64,000 bases of DNA from Gallionella sp. (GTDB lineage Bacteria > Pseudomonadota > Gammaproteobacteria > Burkholderiales > Gallionellaceae): positions 1-64,000 of the forward strand of contig JAUSAO010000098.1 of assembly GCA_030652475.1 (NCBI GenBank). The letters are read 5' to 3'. The notes below the pieces were generated by a model. That model had not been told where the DNA came from. It was given only the letters and a program-made list of their open reading frames with translations, and searched no databases. Positions 26,625-34,657 of the stretch are shown here, piece after piece (within the stretch, counting starts at the first letter, position 1; every line of letters begins with the position of its first letter). The position numbers and the translations under genes are program-made.

Positions 26625-27077
26625 CTAATCCGAAAAGAGTTGCCACCAGCGCCTGCGGTTGTTGGGTACTGGTGCGTGAATTTCGATGGGCGAAGGCTGC
26701 GCGATACTGAGTATCCAGCGCGGCGGAGTGGGTGTGGCGTTGTGACTGCATGAAGAACCCAACGTGCCCGGATCATAGACTTTGATCAAAGTGGGGCGTT
26801 CGACATGGTCAACATAGACGATGCCGCAGTAGTGGTAGTCATGTTCATGCCGTAACAGCGTGTTCAGTGCAGCAATGCGGACGGCGAGGTCATCGCCGCT
26901 CAGCGGTGTGACTGGCAGGGTTTCTCCCACCTGATAGAAGAACCACGGATTTCCTTTGACGTGCTCCCACAGCACATCAAGTTGTTGCCATTGCAGGATG
27001 CCGTAGAACGTTCCTTTCAGGCGAGCATGAAAAGTTTTTGCAGCGAGGTCATCCATCATGTTCCCGTCATTTTGCAT
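26625..27077 (-). CDS. Conserved hypothetical protein downstream of lipA
   Basis: A 150-residue soluble protein, not recognised. The middle (KGTFYGILQWQQLDVLWEHV, HDYHYCGIVYVDHVERPTLI) suggests a mixed alpha/beta fold. The C-terminus is Pro-rich and basic (NNRRRWWQLFSD). ATG 27077 lies just after the lipA stop at 27082; another start at 27060 is possible. Its tight position behind lipA suggests co-transcription. Confidence 0.65.
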   Translation of the reverse strand: MQNDGNMMDDLAAKTFHARLKGTFYGILQWQQLDVLWEHVKGNPWFFYQVGETLPVTPLSGDDLAVRIAALNTLLRHEHDYHYCGIVYVDHVERPTLIKVYDPGTLGSSCSHNATPTPPRWILSIAQPSPIEIHAPVPNNRRRWWQLFSD

Positions 27078-27081
27078 GAGG

Positions 27082-28029
27082 TCAGCCCGCACTGACGCCA
27101 GCTTGATGCGCCTGTTCGTCGGCGTAGTAGCTTGATCTGACCATAGGGCCGCAGGCTGCATGACTGAAGCCCATCGCACGGGCTTCGCGTTCGAACATCG
27201 CAAAAGTTTCCGGCGGGACGTAGCGCAGTACCGGCAAATGCCCATCCGAGGGTTGCAAATACTGGCCTATGGTCAGCATGTTGACATCGTGTGCGCGCAG
27301 GTCGCGCATTACGTCCAGCACTTCTTCGTCGGTTTCGCCCAGACCCAGCATCAGGCCGGATTTGGTCGGTATGGCGGGGAAGCGCGCCTTAAAATCCTTG
27401 AGCAATTGCAGCGAGTGCGCGTAGTCGGCACCGGGGCGCGCCAGCTTGTACAGGCGCGGCACGGTTTCCAGATTGTGGTTGAGCACGTCGGGCAGACTGA
27501 TCGCAAGCGCATCCAGTGCCTCATTTAGCCGACCGCGGAAATCCGGGACCAGAATTTCCAGCAGGGTGGACGGAGAGCTGCTGCGGATCGCACTCAGGCA
27601 ATCGGAAAAATGCGCAGCCCCTCCGTCACGCAGGTCGTCTCGGTCCACACTGGTGATAACCACATACTTGAGCTTGAGCAAACCGATGGAGCGGGCCAGA
27701 TTGGCGGGTTCTTCCATATCCGGCGGCAGCGGTTTGCCGTGCGCCACGTCGCAGAACGGGCAGCGCCGGGTGCATACGTCGCCCAGTATCATGAAGGTGG
27801 CCGTGCCCTTGCTGAAGCATTCGCCGATGTTCGGGCAGGACGCCTCCTCGCACACCGTCACCAGGCTGTGTTCGCGCAGCAGTTTCTTGACATCGTTGTA
27901 GCCCGTGCCGCTGCCGGTCTTGACGCGTATCCACTCAGGCTTGCGCAGGCGTTGCTGCAAAGGCACGATCTTGATCGGATTGCGCGCCGTTTTGGCCGCG
28001 CCGGTTTGCTTGTTGGTTATTTCAGTCAT
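27082..28029 (-). CDS. lipA: Lipoyl synthase
   Basis: A radical-SAM enzyme inserting two sulfurs into octanoyl groups bound to lipoyl-dependent proteins. Auxiliary cluster cysteines are in [12 protein letters not shown], the radical-SAM cluster in CTRRCPFCD and the C-terminal RSSYYAD serine motif is present; 315 residues is normal. Its start overlaps the vapC gene upstream by 8 bp, so its ribosome-binding site lies inside vapC. lipB, the usual upstream neighbour, is 5.6 kb away behind the inserted cassette. Confidence 0.96.
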   Translation of the reverse strand: MTEITNKQTGAAKTARNPIKIVPLQQRLRKPEWIRVKTGSGTGYNDVKKLLREHSLVTVCEEASCPNIGECFSKGTATFMILGDVCTRRCPFCDVAHGKPLPPDMEEPANLARSIGLLKLKYVVITSVDRDDLRDGGAAHFSDCLSAIRSSSPSTLLEILVPDFRGRLNEALDALAISLPDVLNHNLETVPRLYKLARPGADYAHSLQLLKDFKARFPAIPTKSGLMLGLGETDEEVLDVMRDLRAHDVNMLTIGQYLQPSDGHLPVLRYVPPETFAMFEREARAMGFSHAACGPMVRSSYYADEQAHQAGVSAG

Positions 28030-28453
28030 GCGATATTTTCTTCAGGGGTGTAAGTATGTTGATGGCAAGGTTGGATGCCGAATTGTTGAGCCGATTATCG
28101 TTCGTCCAAATAGCGGTGCAGCCGTGATATTGGGCTGTCGCCAGATGCAGTGCATCGGGGGTTTTAAGACTATGAAAGGCGCGGAGTTCTGCGGCGCGTT
28201 GATACACCACGGGTGGCATCTCAAAACAAAGGCATTGCTCGAAGAACTTTTTATAGCGGTCGAGCAATGCGGTATTTTGCAGTCGCAGTGGCGCAACCAA
28301 ACATTCCATTTCAACTAATGGTGAAATGCCTATTTTCGGAGTGGGGCGGGAGGTGAGAGCCTGAATAACAGCCGGGCCAAATACAGGATGTTCCTCAACA
28401 AAATAAATTACAGAGCAAGTGTCGAGGTACACCAAAGGTTCATTCATTCCCAT
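28022..28453 (-). CDS. VapC-type PIN-domain protein
   Basis: A 143-residue PIN ribonuclease, probably the toxin of a pair. Acidic residues: D in [14 protein letters not shown] in LVEMECLV, D in [11 protein letters not shown] and TNDNRLN. It overlaps its partner by 10 bp upstream and lipA by 8 bp downstream, so it is embedded in the lip operon. Expression with lipA is inferred. Confidence 0.85.
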   Translation of the reverse strand: MGMNEPLVYLDTCSVIYFVEEHPVFGPAVIQALTSRPTPKIGISPLVEMECLVAPLRLQNTALLDRYKKFFEQCLCFEMPPVVYQRAAELRAFHSLKTPDALHLATAQYHGCTAIWTNDNRLNNSASNLAINILTPLKKISHD

Positions 28454-28698
28454 GATAGTCGCTCGGCTTCGATACCAGCATCAATTTCGGCAGCGGAACG
28501 TCGGCCTTGAACGGGCAAAGGATTATCCTTTGCTAATTGTAAAATTGCCGCTGCACTGCCACGCTCAAGCGTCGTTTTTATGGGTACAGAAAAATCCAGC
28601 ACCGTGACAATAGCGCGCATCGGAGTATTGACGTGAAACTCCTCTAGCAGACGGATTGTGCCGGAAGGTTCGATGATTGCTTCTATGGTTTGCAACAT
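28444..28698 (-). CDS. Probable antitoxin of the PIN toxin
   Basis: An 84-residue protein with an N-terminal beta-rich segment (TIEAIIEPSGTIRLLEEFHV) and a C-terminal [19 protein letters not shown], a tail often seen in antitoxins paired with PIN toxins. The overlap with the toxin gene supports the pairing. The DNA-binding fold is not clear from sequence. Confidence 0.72.
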   Translation of the reverse strand: MLQTIEAIIEPSGTIRLLEEFHVNTPMRAIVTVLDFSVPIKTTLERGSAAAILQLAKDNPLPVQGRRSAAEIDAGIEAERLSWE

Positions 28699-28719
28699 GA
28701 TTTAGCCTTTTTCGTGAGA

Positions 28720-29014
28720 TTAAGCGGCTTCTGCAAGCGCGACATTGTGCAACGAATGATTGTGATACAAATCGGCAATCGGGAAGCATAAATCATAGTC
28801 ACCCCCACACTAATTCGCCATATTCGATGCGGTATGCCGAGAACATTTCAGGCTCAAGATAGGCGCGAATGCCGGGATGGCGCGAAAGTGACAAGAACGG
28901 TTTGAAGTCCACCATCTGCACCGCACCATCGTCGAAACACAGGCGCAAGGCGTAATCGCCAACCTGTTCCGCAGTCGCAATGTTGATTGGTGTCATTTCA
29001 GCTATGCGACTCAT
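28720..29014 (-). pseudogene. DUF2442-family gene with a frameshift in a G run
   Basis: From ATG 29014 the frame gives 71 residues (MSRIAEMTPINIATAEQ... ELVWG) and stops at 28799. If the five-G run (complement of 28802-28806) had four G's, the frame would continue as ELVWGDYDLCFPIADLY and end at 28720-28722, giving a complete 97-residue DUF2442 protein. The gene is therefore either truncated by a one-base insertion or mis-assembled. It overlaps the end of the preceding gene by 17 bp. DUF2442 proteins are often found in toxin-antitoxin contexts. Confidence 0.7.
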
Positions 29015-29933
29015 TTGCTGGCGACCATTGCGGTGTTTCAAGCAGTAAATATCGTGGTCGCCCATTATGACCAACGCGGGTTTCCATAACTTGAATATTC
29101 AATTGTTGATACAAGTGCGCATTGATTTTTTCAGGGTTGGATACAGCCGAGCTGATTTTTCCGGTAATGACTTCACCGGAGTCTCTCAACTTAAATTCAA
29201 AGGTTCTTCTGGTCGGAAGTGCGCCCTCAAAATTGCCGATCAAAATTTTATCTTCTTCTCGGAGATTGTCTTGACTAATTCTTTCCAAGCTGCGGCGTAC
29301 CTGTCCAATATCATTGAAGCGAAATGCCTTAGCTTGAATTTGCAAAGCGCAGATGGCCTCGTTTTCTGCGAGCGTTTTTACAAATGCACGTACTTTATCC
29401 AACACTCTAGGGCCGAGCTCCGCAGCAGAATCGGCAAGTAATTCGTCGTCTTGTTCAACTGAGCCTTGTAGCAGATTCAGTGTTTTTTCTAGTGCGAGGG
29501 CAACGGCGGTTTGTTCATCAAGTTGCAATCGTCCTTCCACATACTCCTCTAGCTCAAATCCAAATGAACCCAACGCCGTATTCGTAATCAGCATTTGATT
29601 TTGATTGCGATTGGGAATCGGCCCCATGGATGCCAAGGGAGCGGTAAGCGAGGCAGCTACAGCCGCAACCGCTTCGGTAAAACTATTCACCGCCTTCATG
29701 CCGAAGTCAGCAAAGATGCCATGTGTGCCGATGACCGGGCGACCATTAAAGGTTAATTTGGCACGTGCTGGCTGATATTTATCCTGCATGGTCGCTTCAA
29801 TTTTATGGGCAACCTCTTCGAGACGAGCCAACAGGCTGCCACGGTCAAGAACATCCTCTTCCGGTGTCGCGCTAAGCATGCGTTCCAGCGAACTCTTTTC
29901 GGCTAGAAGCTGTAAGTGATTTTGTTTGTTCAT
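28998..29933 (-). CDS. Unrecognised partner of the nucleotidyltransferase-like gene
   Basis: A 311-residue soluble protein of unknown family. The N-terminal ~60 residues look helical/coiled-coil (QLLAEKSSLERMLSATPEE). A middle segment with PVIGTHGIFADFGMKAVNSF and Ala-rich helices follows, and the C-terminal ~80 residues are strand-rich (RRTFEFKLRDSGEVITGKIS). Its start overlaps the nucleotidyltransferase-like gene by 4 bp (ATGA at 29930-29933), so the two are translated together. Base composition is AT-richer than the flanking lip genes, consistent with transfer. A role as antitoxin, effector or regulator cannot be chosen from sequence. Confidence 0.75.
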   Translation of the reverse strand: MNKQNHLQLLAEKSSLERMLSATPEEDVLDRGSLLARLEEVAHKIEATMQDKYQPARAKLTFNGRPVIGTHGIFADFGMKAVNSFTEAVAAVAASLTAPLASMGPIPNRNQNQMLITNTALGSFGFELEEYVEGRLQLDEQTAVALALEKTLNLLQGSVEQDDELLADSAAELGPRVLDKVRAFVKTLAENEAICALQIQAKAFRFNDIGQVRRSLERISQDNLREEDKILIGNFEGALPTRRTFEFKLRDSGEVITGKISSAVSNPEKINAHLYQQLNIQVMETRVGHNGRPRYLLLETPQWSPANESHS

Positions 29934-30517
29934 GGCTGTATCCCTTGGTTGCGGAGATTGTTCAATGCTTCTTTTGCATCAGCATCTTCAGCATGGGCAA
30001 GATCAACTTGCACATACCCTTTCCAACTTTGATTGCGGCGATGTGACCACATGCTATACCAATAGGTTGCTTGTGTGATCAATCGCTCCGCAGTCATTCC
30101 AAGATGCACAAGGTAGGAATCCACCTGGTAATCATTCTTTAATTTTTGATGGGCGGATGCATCGAATAGCTGAGGAAATTGCGACAATAAATCTCTTTGT
30201 GATTTATTGTCGGGTAGCCGGTAAAACGTGACCAGATCAATATCCTTGGGCGCTCTCGATTTCAGTACTTCGACGTTTTCAAGGAAGCTGCCGTCCAGCC
30301 ATTGAAATCCTCGTGTTAAGCCTGCATCATGCAAGGCGGCGCGGTAGCGCAGCAAGCCGTCAAGTATGATAATTCGCTCTTTACTTGTGCCAAATCGCAA
30401 AACAAAATCCACTAAAGATACGCTGTACGGGGATCGTTCTGCCGCTGATGGATTAAGTTCATTGACGGGAGGAATCAGGCACTGCGCGTTCCAAGCCGGG
30501 ATGGCAACGGTCATCAT
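29930..30517 (-). CDS. Nucleotidyltransferase-like protein (resembles DUF6932)
   Basis: A 195-residue protein with a minimal nucleotidyltransferase signature: GS in WLDGSFLENVE followed about 14 residues later by the acidic pair D-x-D in APKDIDLVTF. This GS...DxD pattern is used by MNT/AbiEii-type enzymes that transfer nucleotides to tRNA or protein. It may belong to the family now called DUF6932; that name is given from memory. The gene leads a 4-bp-overlapping pair with an unknown protein, within a cassette holding an R-M gene. Function as toxin or defence enzyme is inference. Confidence 0.7.
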   Translation of the reverse strand: MMTVAIPAWNAQCLIPPVNELNPSAAERSPYSVSLVDFVLRFGTSKERIIILDGLLRYRAALHDAGLTRGFQWLDGSFLENVEVLKSRAPKDIDLVTFYRLPDNKSQRDLLSQFPQLFDASAHQKLKNDYQVDSYLVHLGMTAERLITQATYWYSMWSHRRNQSWKGYVQVDLAHAEDADAKEALNNLRNQGIQP

Positions 30518-30603
30518 GTTATAGGCCTCAACTGTTTACAGGGATGCATCATACAGATGAAAATTGGCAGCGTCATTTGTAGCTGAACGGAGTAAGTCGT
30601 TCA

Positions 30604-33597
30604 TCACTTTGTAACTTTCTGGATGCGTTTTGCTTTTGTGGCGAGTACCGGCAGCAGGCTGGTAAGCTGCTGGTAGCGCTCGAACAGGAATTCAACTCTT
30701 TGTGCATCACTGGTGAAGGCGGCTTTGCGGTAGCAGGCATCCACGGCGCGGTCGAGGGCTTGGTGGGCTTTGACCAGCGCGGGCGGCATGGTGAGCGGGT
30801 CGTAGAGGTCGGCAAGGGATGCTGAGTTCGCTGTACTCACATGCTCCCCCTCACCCCCAGCCCCTCTCCCAGAGGGCGAGGGGAGCATAAATTGCGCACG
30901 GGCATCCAGTACGGCTTGGGCGGCGGCTTCAATGGCTGCAACCTTAACCCCTCCCGGCCTCCCCTTGTCAGGGGAGGAGCCGCTGCTCTGCTCTCCCCCT
31001 GACAAGGGGGAGAGCTTGCGAGGGGGCATGGAGGGGGTTTCAGGCCACGGGAAGTTGTTATAGACGATGCCCGCCGAATAGCGGTAATCGCTTTTCAAAC
31101 GTCCGCAGGTGTAGCGCACCCATGCCATGTGCATGGTGGAAGTCAGGATGCCGAAGTGGTAAAGGGTGGCGTTAGGAATAGTCAGGCACAGATTGCTGGC
31201 AACAACTTCTGGTGGCATGAAACCAATTGGAATGAAATTGCGTCGTTCGGATGAAACGCTTGGAACAATCAAATAATCTGCCTCTGGCTGACGATCCTCA
31301 GTGAATAATGTAGGTCTGCTAGACCATTCACGCGTAGCCGCTTTCTTACTGGCAAGGCGCATTTTCTTTACACCTTCTACACGCTGAACAACTTCTGGCA
31401 TGGAGCGTAATTCATTCGGCGGGCAATCCTTAAGCCACAAGCACCAACGTTCAATGCCATTGATAAATTCATCTGCTCCCATGAAAGGCCGAATCCAGAC
31501 TGCCGCTTTAGGCTCAACGGCTAATAACTGTTGCTTCTGCTCTGAATTCAGTAGCAAGTAGCCGCCGTCTGTAGGTTGGCTACCTTTTGACATTTCAACA
31601 ATAATGCATATCGGCTTGCCACGTTTTTCCAGCAAAACATCCAGCGCATCAATCAGGTAAGGATTGATGTTACCAACTTTGATTTCCTGCGCATCCGAAT
31701 CCGGTTTTTCATAGTCCCAGATGCACTTATCGCTCACATCGAAAGGCGCGAAGCCGATGATGACGCAATGCACCGCCGCCTTGCCGCGTGCGGCATTGCT
31801 CCATTTAAAGGTGCGGTGGGCGAAGTGAAGCTTGATGTGATACTTGTTCAGCAACTCGCCCCACAGAATGCCGACCTGTTCGCCTTGCGTGATGGAGTTG
31901 GTGGAAACAAAGGCGGTGCGAATTTTTGTTCCCTCACCTTCAAGGGGAGGGTTAGGGCGGGGATGGGGTAATGTTGGCGTGCAATTTTCACCCATCCCCC
32001 TCCCAGCCTCCCCCTTGAAGGGGGAGGAGCTTTCGCTAGCCATGTACTGCGCCGCTTTGAGATACCACGCGGCGACATAATCCAGCACCCCGGCGCCTTT
32101 TACACCGTGGAAAATCTGTTCCATTTCGCGGCGCTGACCATCGTCCAGCATCTTGGAACCAATGAACGGCGGGTTGCCGAGGATGTAATTCACGTCTGGT
32201 GCGACGTCGCGCCAATCCAGCGATAGCGCGTTACCACAGGCGATGGTGGCGGATTTTTTGAGTGGCAGGCGGGCGAAGTAGTTGCCGAATTCTTCCGAAA
32301 TCAACTGGTTCATCTGGTGGTCGGTGAGCCACATCGCGACCTGGGCAATTTGCGCGGGAAACTCTTCGATCTCGATACCGTAGAACTGATCCACATCCAG
32401 CCAGACGATTTCCGATATATCGAGAAAACCGGTTTCGCGCTTTTTGTAGAGCTCGCGTAACAAATCCAGTTCCAGCAAACGCAGTTCGCGGTAAGCGATG
32501 ATAAGGAAATTACCGCAACCGCAGGCCGGATCGAAAAATTTGAGTTTGCTGAGTTTCTCGTGAAATTCGGTCAATTTCTTCGCGTTACCACGGCAGGCTT
32601 CAAACTCGCTGCGCAATTCATCAAGAAATAAAGGCTTGATTAATTTAAGAATATTGGCTTCCGAGGTGTAGTGCGCACCCAAGTTACGGCGCAGCTTGTC
32701 ATCCATCACCGACTGAAATAGTGAACCAAAAATGGCCGGTGAGACACGACTCCAGTCCAGCGCACAGCAATCGAGCAACTGGTTGCGCATCCTGGTATCG
32801 AAGCTGGCGCTGGGCAGATGTTCGGCAAACAACTTGCCGTTGACGTAGGCAAAGTCGGCCAGCTGTTCGTCGAGATTCTTCAGGCGGCGAGCTTGCGGCG
32901 TATTGAGTACCTCGAACAGTTGCGCCAGATGCGCCGCCAAATCGCCGCCATCCCCGGCAGTCTTGTTGCTGATGAATTCCTGAAACTGTTGGCGTTCAAA
33001 AATGCCCGTGTCCTCGGCAAACAGGCAGAACAACAGGCGGACGAGGTAGTGTTCGAGCGCATGACCTTCATAGCCAATGTCCTTGAGGGCATCGTGCAAT
33101 TTTCCCATCAGTTCAGCAGCCTTGATGTTGACCGGATCTTCCGGCTGAATCGGGCGGGTCTGGTAACCGGCGATGAAACCGAAGCATTTGATGTTTTTGT
33201 GCAGGTCGCGCAATGCAAATTCGTGCTGTTCACCGTCTTCAAGATCATACAAACGAAAACGGGCGAAATCGGACACCAGCACGTATTTCGGCAGCTCGCG
33301 TTCCTTGATGCCGGGGAAGTAATCGAGCGCCTGAATATAGGCTTTGTCCAAATCCTTACCGCGCGATTTGTGCTCGACCAGCAGCTCGCCTTTCCAGAAC
33401 AGATCGATGTAGCCCTGTTTATTGCCGAGCTTTTTCACCGGTTCTTCAAAGCTGGCGACGCGCTTGCGGTCTATGCCGAAGACGTTAAGAAACTCCGTCC
33501 AGAACGCCTTGGCTTCGGCATCCTCCGAGGTTTCATTTTCCCAGCGCTTGGAAAACTCCACTGCCCGACTACGAATCTCATTCCAGCTTAACGGCAT
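30604..33597 (-). CDS. MmeI-like (type IIL) restriction endonuclease-methyltransferase fusion
   Basis: A 997-residue single-chain R-M enzyme. The N-terminal nuclease has the D-x(n)-E-x-K pattern in YIDLFWKGELLVEHKSRG (~residues 66-83). The gamma-class adenine methyltransferase follows with FFDPACGCGNFL (SAM binding) and ILGNPPFIGSK (catalytic NPPF). A target-recognition region and helical tail complete the MmeI-like order. Three repeat-derived peptides are read in frame: one after AAQYMA in the methylase domain, and two near the C-terminus (SPLSGGEQSSG and LPSPSGRGAGGEGE). ATG 33597 lies 8 bp after the lipB stop. Whether the enzyme remains active with the insertions is unknown. Confidence 0.9.
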   Translation of the reverse strand: MPLSWNEIRSRAVEFSKRWENETSEDAEAKAFWTEFLNVFGIDRKRVASFEEPVKKLGNKQGYIDLFWKGELLVEHKSRGKDLDKAYIQALDYFPGIKERELPKYVLVSDFARFRLYDLEDGEQHEFALRDLHKNIKCFGFIAGYQTRPIQPEDPVNIKAAELMGKLHDALKDIGYEGHALEHYLVRLLFCLFAEDTGIFERQQFQEFISNKTAGDGGDLAAHLAQLFEVLNTPQARRLKNLDEQLADFAYVNGKLFAEHLPSASFDTRMRNQLLDCCALDWSRVSPAIFGSLFQSVMDDKLRRNLGAHYTSEANILKLIKPLFLDELRSEFEACRGNAKKLTEFHEKLSKLKFFDPACGCGNFLIIAYRELRLLELDLLRELYKKRETGFLDISEIVWLDVDQFYGIEIEEFPAQIAQVAMWLTDHQMNQLISEEFGNYFARLPLKKSATIACGNALSLDWRDVAPDVNYILGNPPFIGSKMLDDGQRREMEQIFHGVKGAGVLDYVAAWYLKAAQYMASESSSPFKGEAGRGMGENCTPTLPHPRPNPPLEGEGTKIRTAFVSTNSITQGEQVGILWGELLNKYHIKLHFAHRTFKWSNAARGKAAVHCVIIGFAPFDVSDKCIWDYEKPDSDAQEIKVGNINPYLIDALDVLLEKRGKPICIIVEMSKGSQPTDGGYLLLNSEQKQQLLAVEPKAAVWIRPFMGADEFINGIERWCLWLKDCPPNELRSMPEVVQRVEGVKKMRLASKKAATREWSSRPTLFTEDRQPEADYLIVPSVSSERRNFIPIGFMPPEVVASNLCLTIPNATLYHFGILTSTMHMAWVRYTCGRLKSDYRYSAGIVYNNFPWPETPSMPPRKLSPLSGGEQSSGSSPDKGRPGGVKVAAIEAAAQAVLDARAQFMLPSPSGRGAGGEGEHVSTANSASLADLYDPLTMPPALVKAHQALDRAVDACYRKAAFTSDAQRVEFLFERYQQLTSLLPVLATKAKRIQKVTK
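30841..31027. repeat. Two palindromic repeats read in frame near the MmeI-like C-terminus
   Basis: One copy (30845-30885) has the CCCCTCTCCCAGAGGGCGAG palindrome. A second (30950-31027) has two hairpins around CTTGTCAGGGGAGG and CCTGACAAGGGGGAG. Both are translated in frame as Gly/Ser/Pro-rich peptides. Confidence 0.75.
31930..32029 (-). repeat. In-frame palindromic element in the MmeI-like gene
   Basis: Two hairpins around CTTCAAGG and CTTGAAGG encode SSPFKGEAGRGMGEN and PNPPLEGEGTK on the minus strand. This is the same element, in the same orientation and frame relative to its host gene, as 329-423 in the other methyltransferase. Confidence 0.88.
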
Positions 33598-33605
33598 GGC
33601 TATCC

Positions 33606-34352
33606 TTAATCTTGGGGAGGCTGTTTGGATTCGACGTGTTGCTGTAATCCGTGGATCAAATTCTGCGCCAGTTGCGCCTGTAGTTCGCTGATGCCGACGG
33701 TGATGCCGAGTGCGACGCATTGGGTGACGCGCAGCCCGGTATAACCGCAGGGGTTGATGTGGCTGAACGGCGTCAGGCTCATGTCCACGTTGAGCGCGAG
33801 TCCGTGATAGCAGCAGCCGTGCCTGATTTTCAGGCCCAGCGAGGCGATTTTTGCATCGTCTACATATACGCCGGGCGCATCCACGCGACCCTGAGCCGCC
33901 ACGCCATATTCGCCCAGCACATCGACCACCGCCTGTTCCATCAGATTGACCAGTTCGCGCACGTTGAGCTTCCAGCGGCGCAGGTCGAGCAGCAGATAGG
34001 CGACGATCTGGCCGGGGCCGTGATAGGTGATCTGCCCGCCGCGATCAATCTTGATGACTGGTATTTCGGTCGGATTGAGCAGGTGTTCGGGCAAACCGGC
34101 CAGTCCCTGCGTGTAGGTGGGCGGATGCTGCACCAGCCAGATTTCGTCGCGCGTATCGGGGGTACGCTCGGCCGTATATTTTTTCATCGCCTCCCAGGTC
34201 GGCTGATAGTCAACCAGGCCCAGGGTGTGTAAAAGTGGGGAAGCGGGAAGTGGGAAGCGGGAAGGGTGAGGCGCGCAGCTTCGCGCAGTTTCGCTATTGG
34301 TAACGGAAAGGTTTTTCACTTCTCCCTTAAACCCTTTCCCCTTCTCATTCAT
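33606..34352 (-). CDS. lipB: Octanoyl-ACP:protein octanoyltransferase
   Basis: Transfers octanoate from ACP to lipoyl domains, the step before LipA. Core motifs [33 protein letters not shown] and the catalytic cysteine in [10 protein letters not shown] are intact. The native N-terminus probably lay close to [14 protein letters not shown]. The frame upstream to ATG 34352 adds ~40 low-complexity residues from a GCGGGAAGTGGGAA microsatellite-like stretch, and no later ATG exists before the core. The ATG overlaps the ybeD stop. Confidence 0.93.
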   Translation of the reverse strand: MNEKGKGFKGEVKNLSVTNSETARSCAPHPSRFPLPASPLLHTLGLVDYQPTWEAMKKYTAERTPDTRDEIWLVQHPPTYTQGLAGLPEHLLNPTEIPVIKIDRGGQITYHGPGQIVAYLLLDLRRWKLNVRELVNLMEQAVVDVLGEYGVAAQGRVDAPGVYVDDAKIASLGLKIRHGCCYHGLALNVDMSLTPFSHINPCGYTGLRVTQCVALGITVGISELQAQLAQNLIHGLQQHVESKQPPQD

Positions 34353-34657
34353 AACACCATCTTTACCAGCGGGTGGTCGCATAATTCCTGATACACCGTA
34401 TCCAGCTGCGTGCGCGAGGTGGCGCGTATGGTGCAGGTCAGGCTGATATATTTCGCGGTCTTGCTGGCGCGCATTTCCATGCCGACAGCGTCAAAATCCG
34501 GGGCGTGACGGGTGACGACATCCAGCACGGACTGGGCCAGATCGGGGTGTTGTGCCCCGAATATTTTGAGCGGGAAGTCGCAGGGATATTCGATCAGGCT
34601 CTCGTCATGCGGAATGACCGGCATTTCCGGACTGAATTTTTCGGGTGGTTTTTTCAT
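34349..34657 (-). CDS. ybeD: YbeD/DUF493 family protein
   Basis: A 102-residue ACT-like small protein ([20 protein letters not shown] near the start, [20 protein letters not shown] in the middle). The family is conserved between dacA/dacC and lipB and is thought to be regulatory, but has no settled function. It overlaps dat and lipB by 4 bp each, so it is part of one operon. Confidence 0.9.
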   Translation of the reverse strand: MKKPPEKFSPEMPVIPHDESLIEYPCDFPLKIFGAQHPDLAQSVLDVVTRHAPDFDAVGMEMRASKTAKYISLTCTIRATSRTQLDTVYQELCDHPLVKMVL

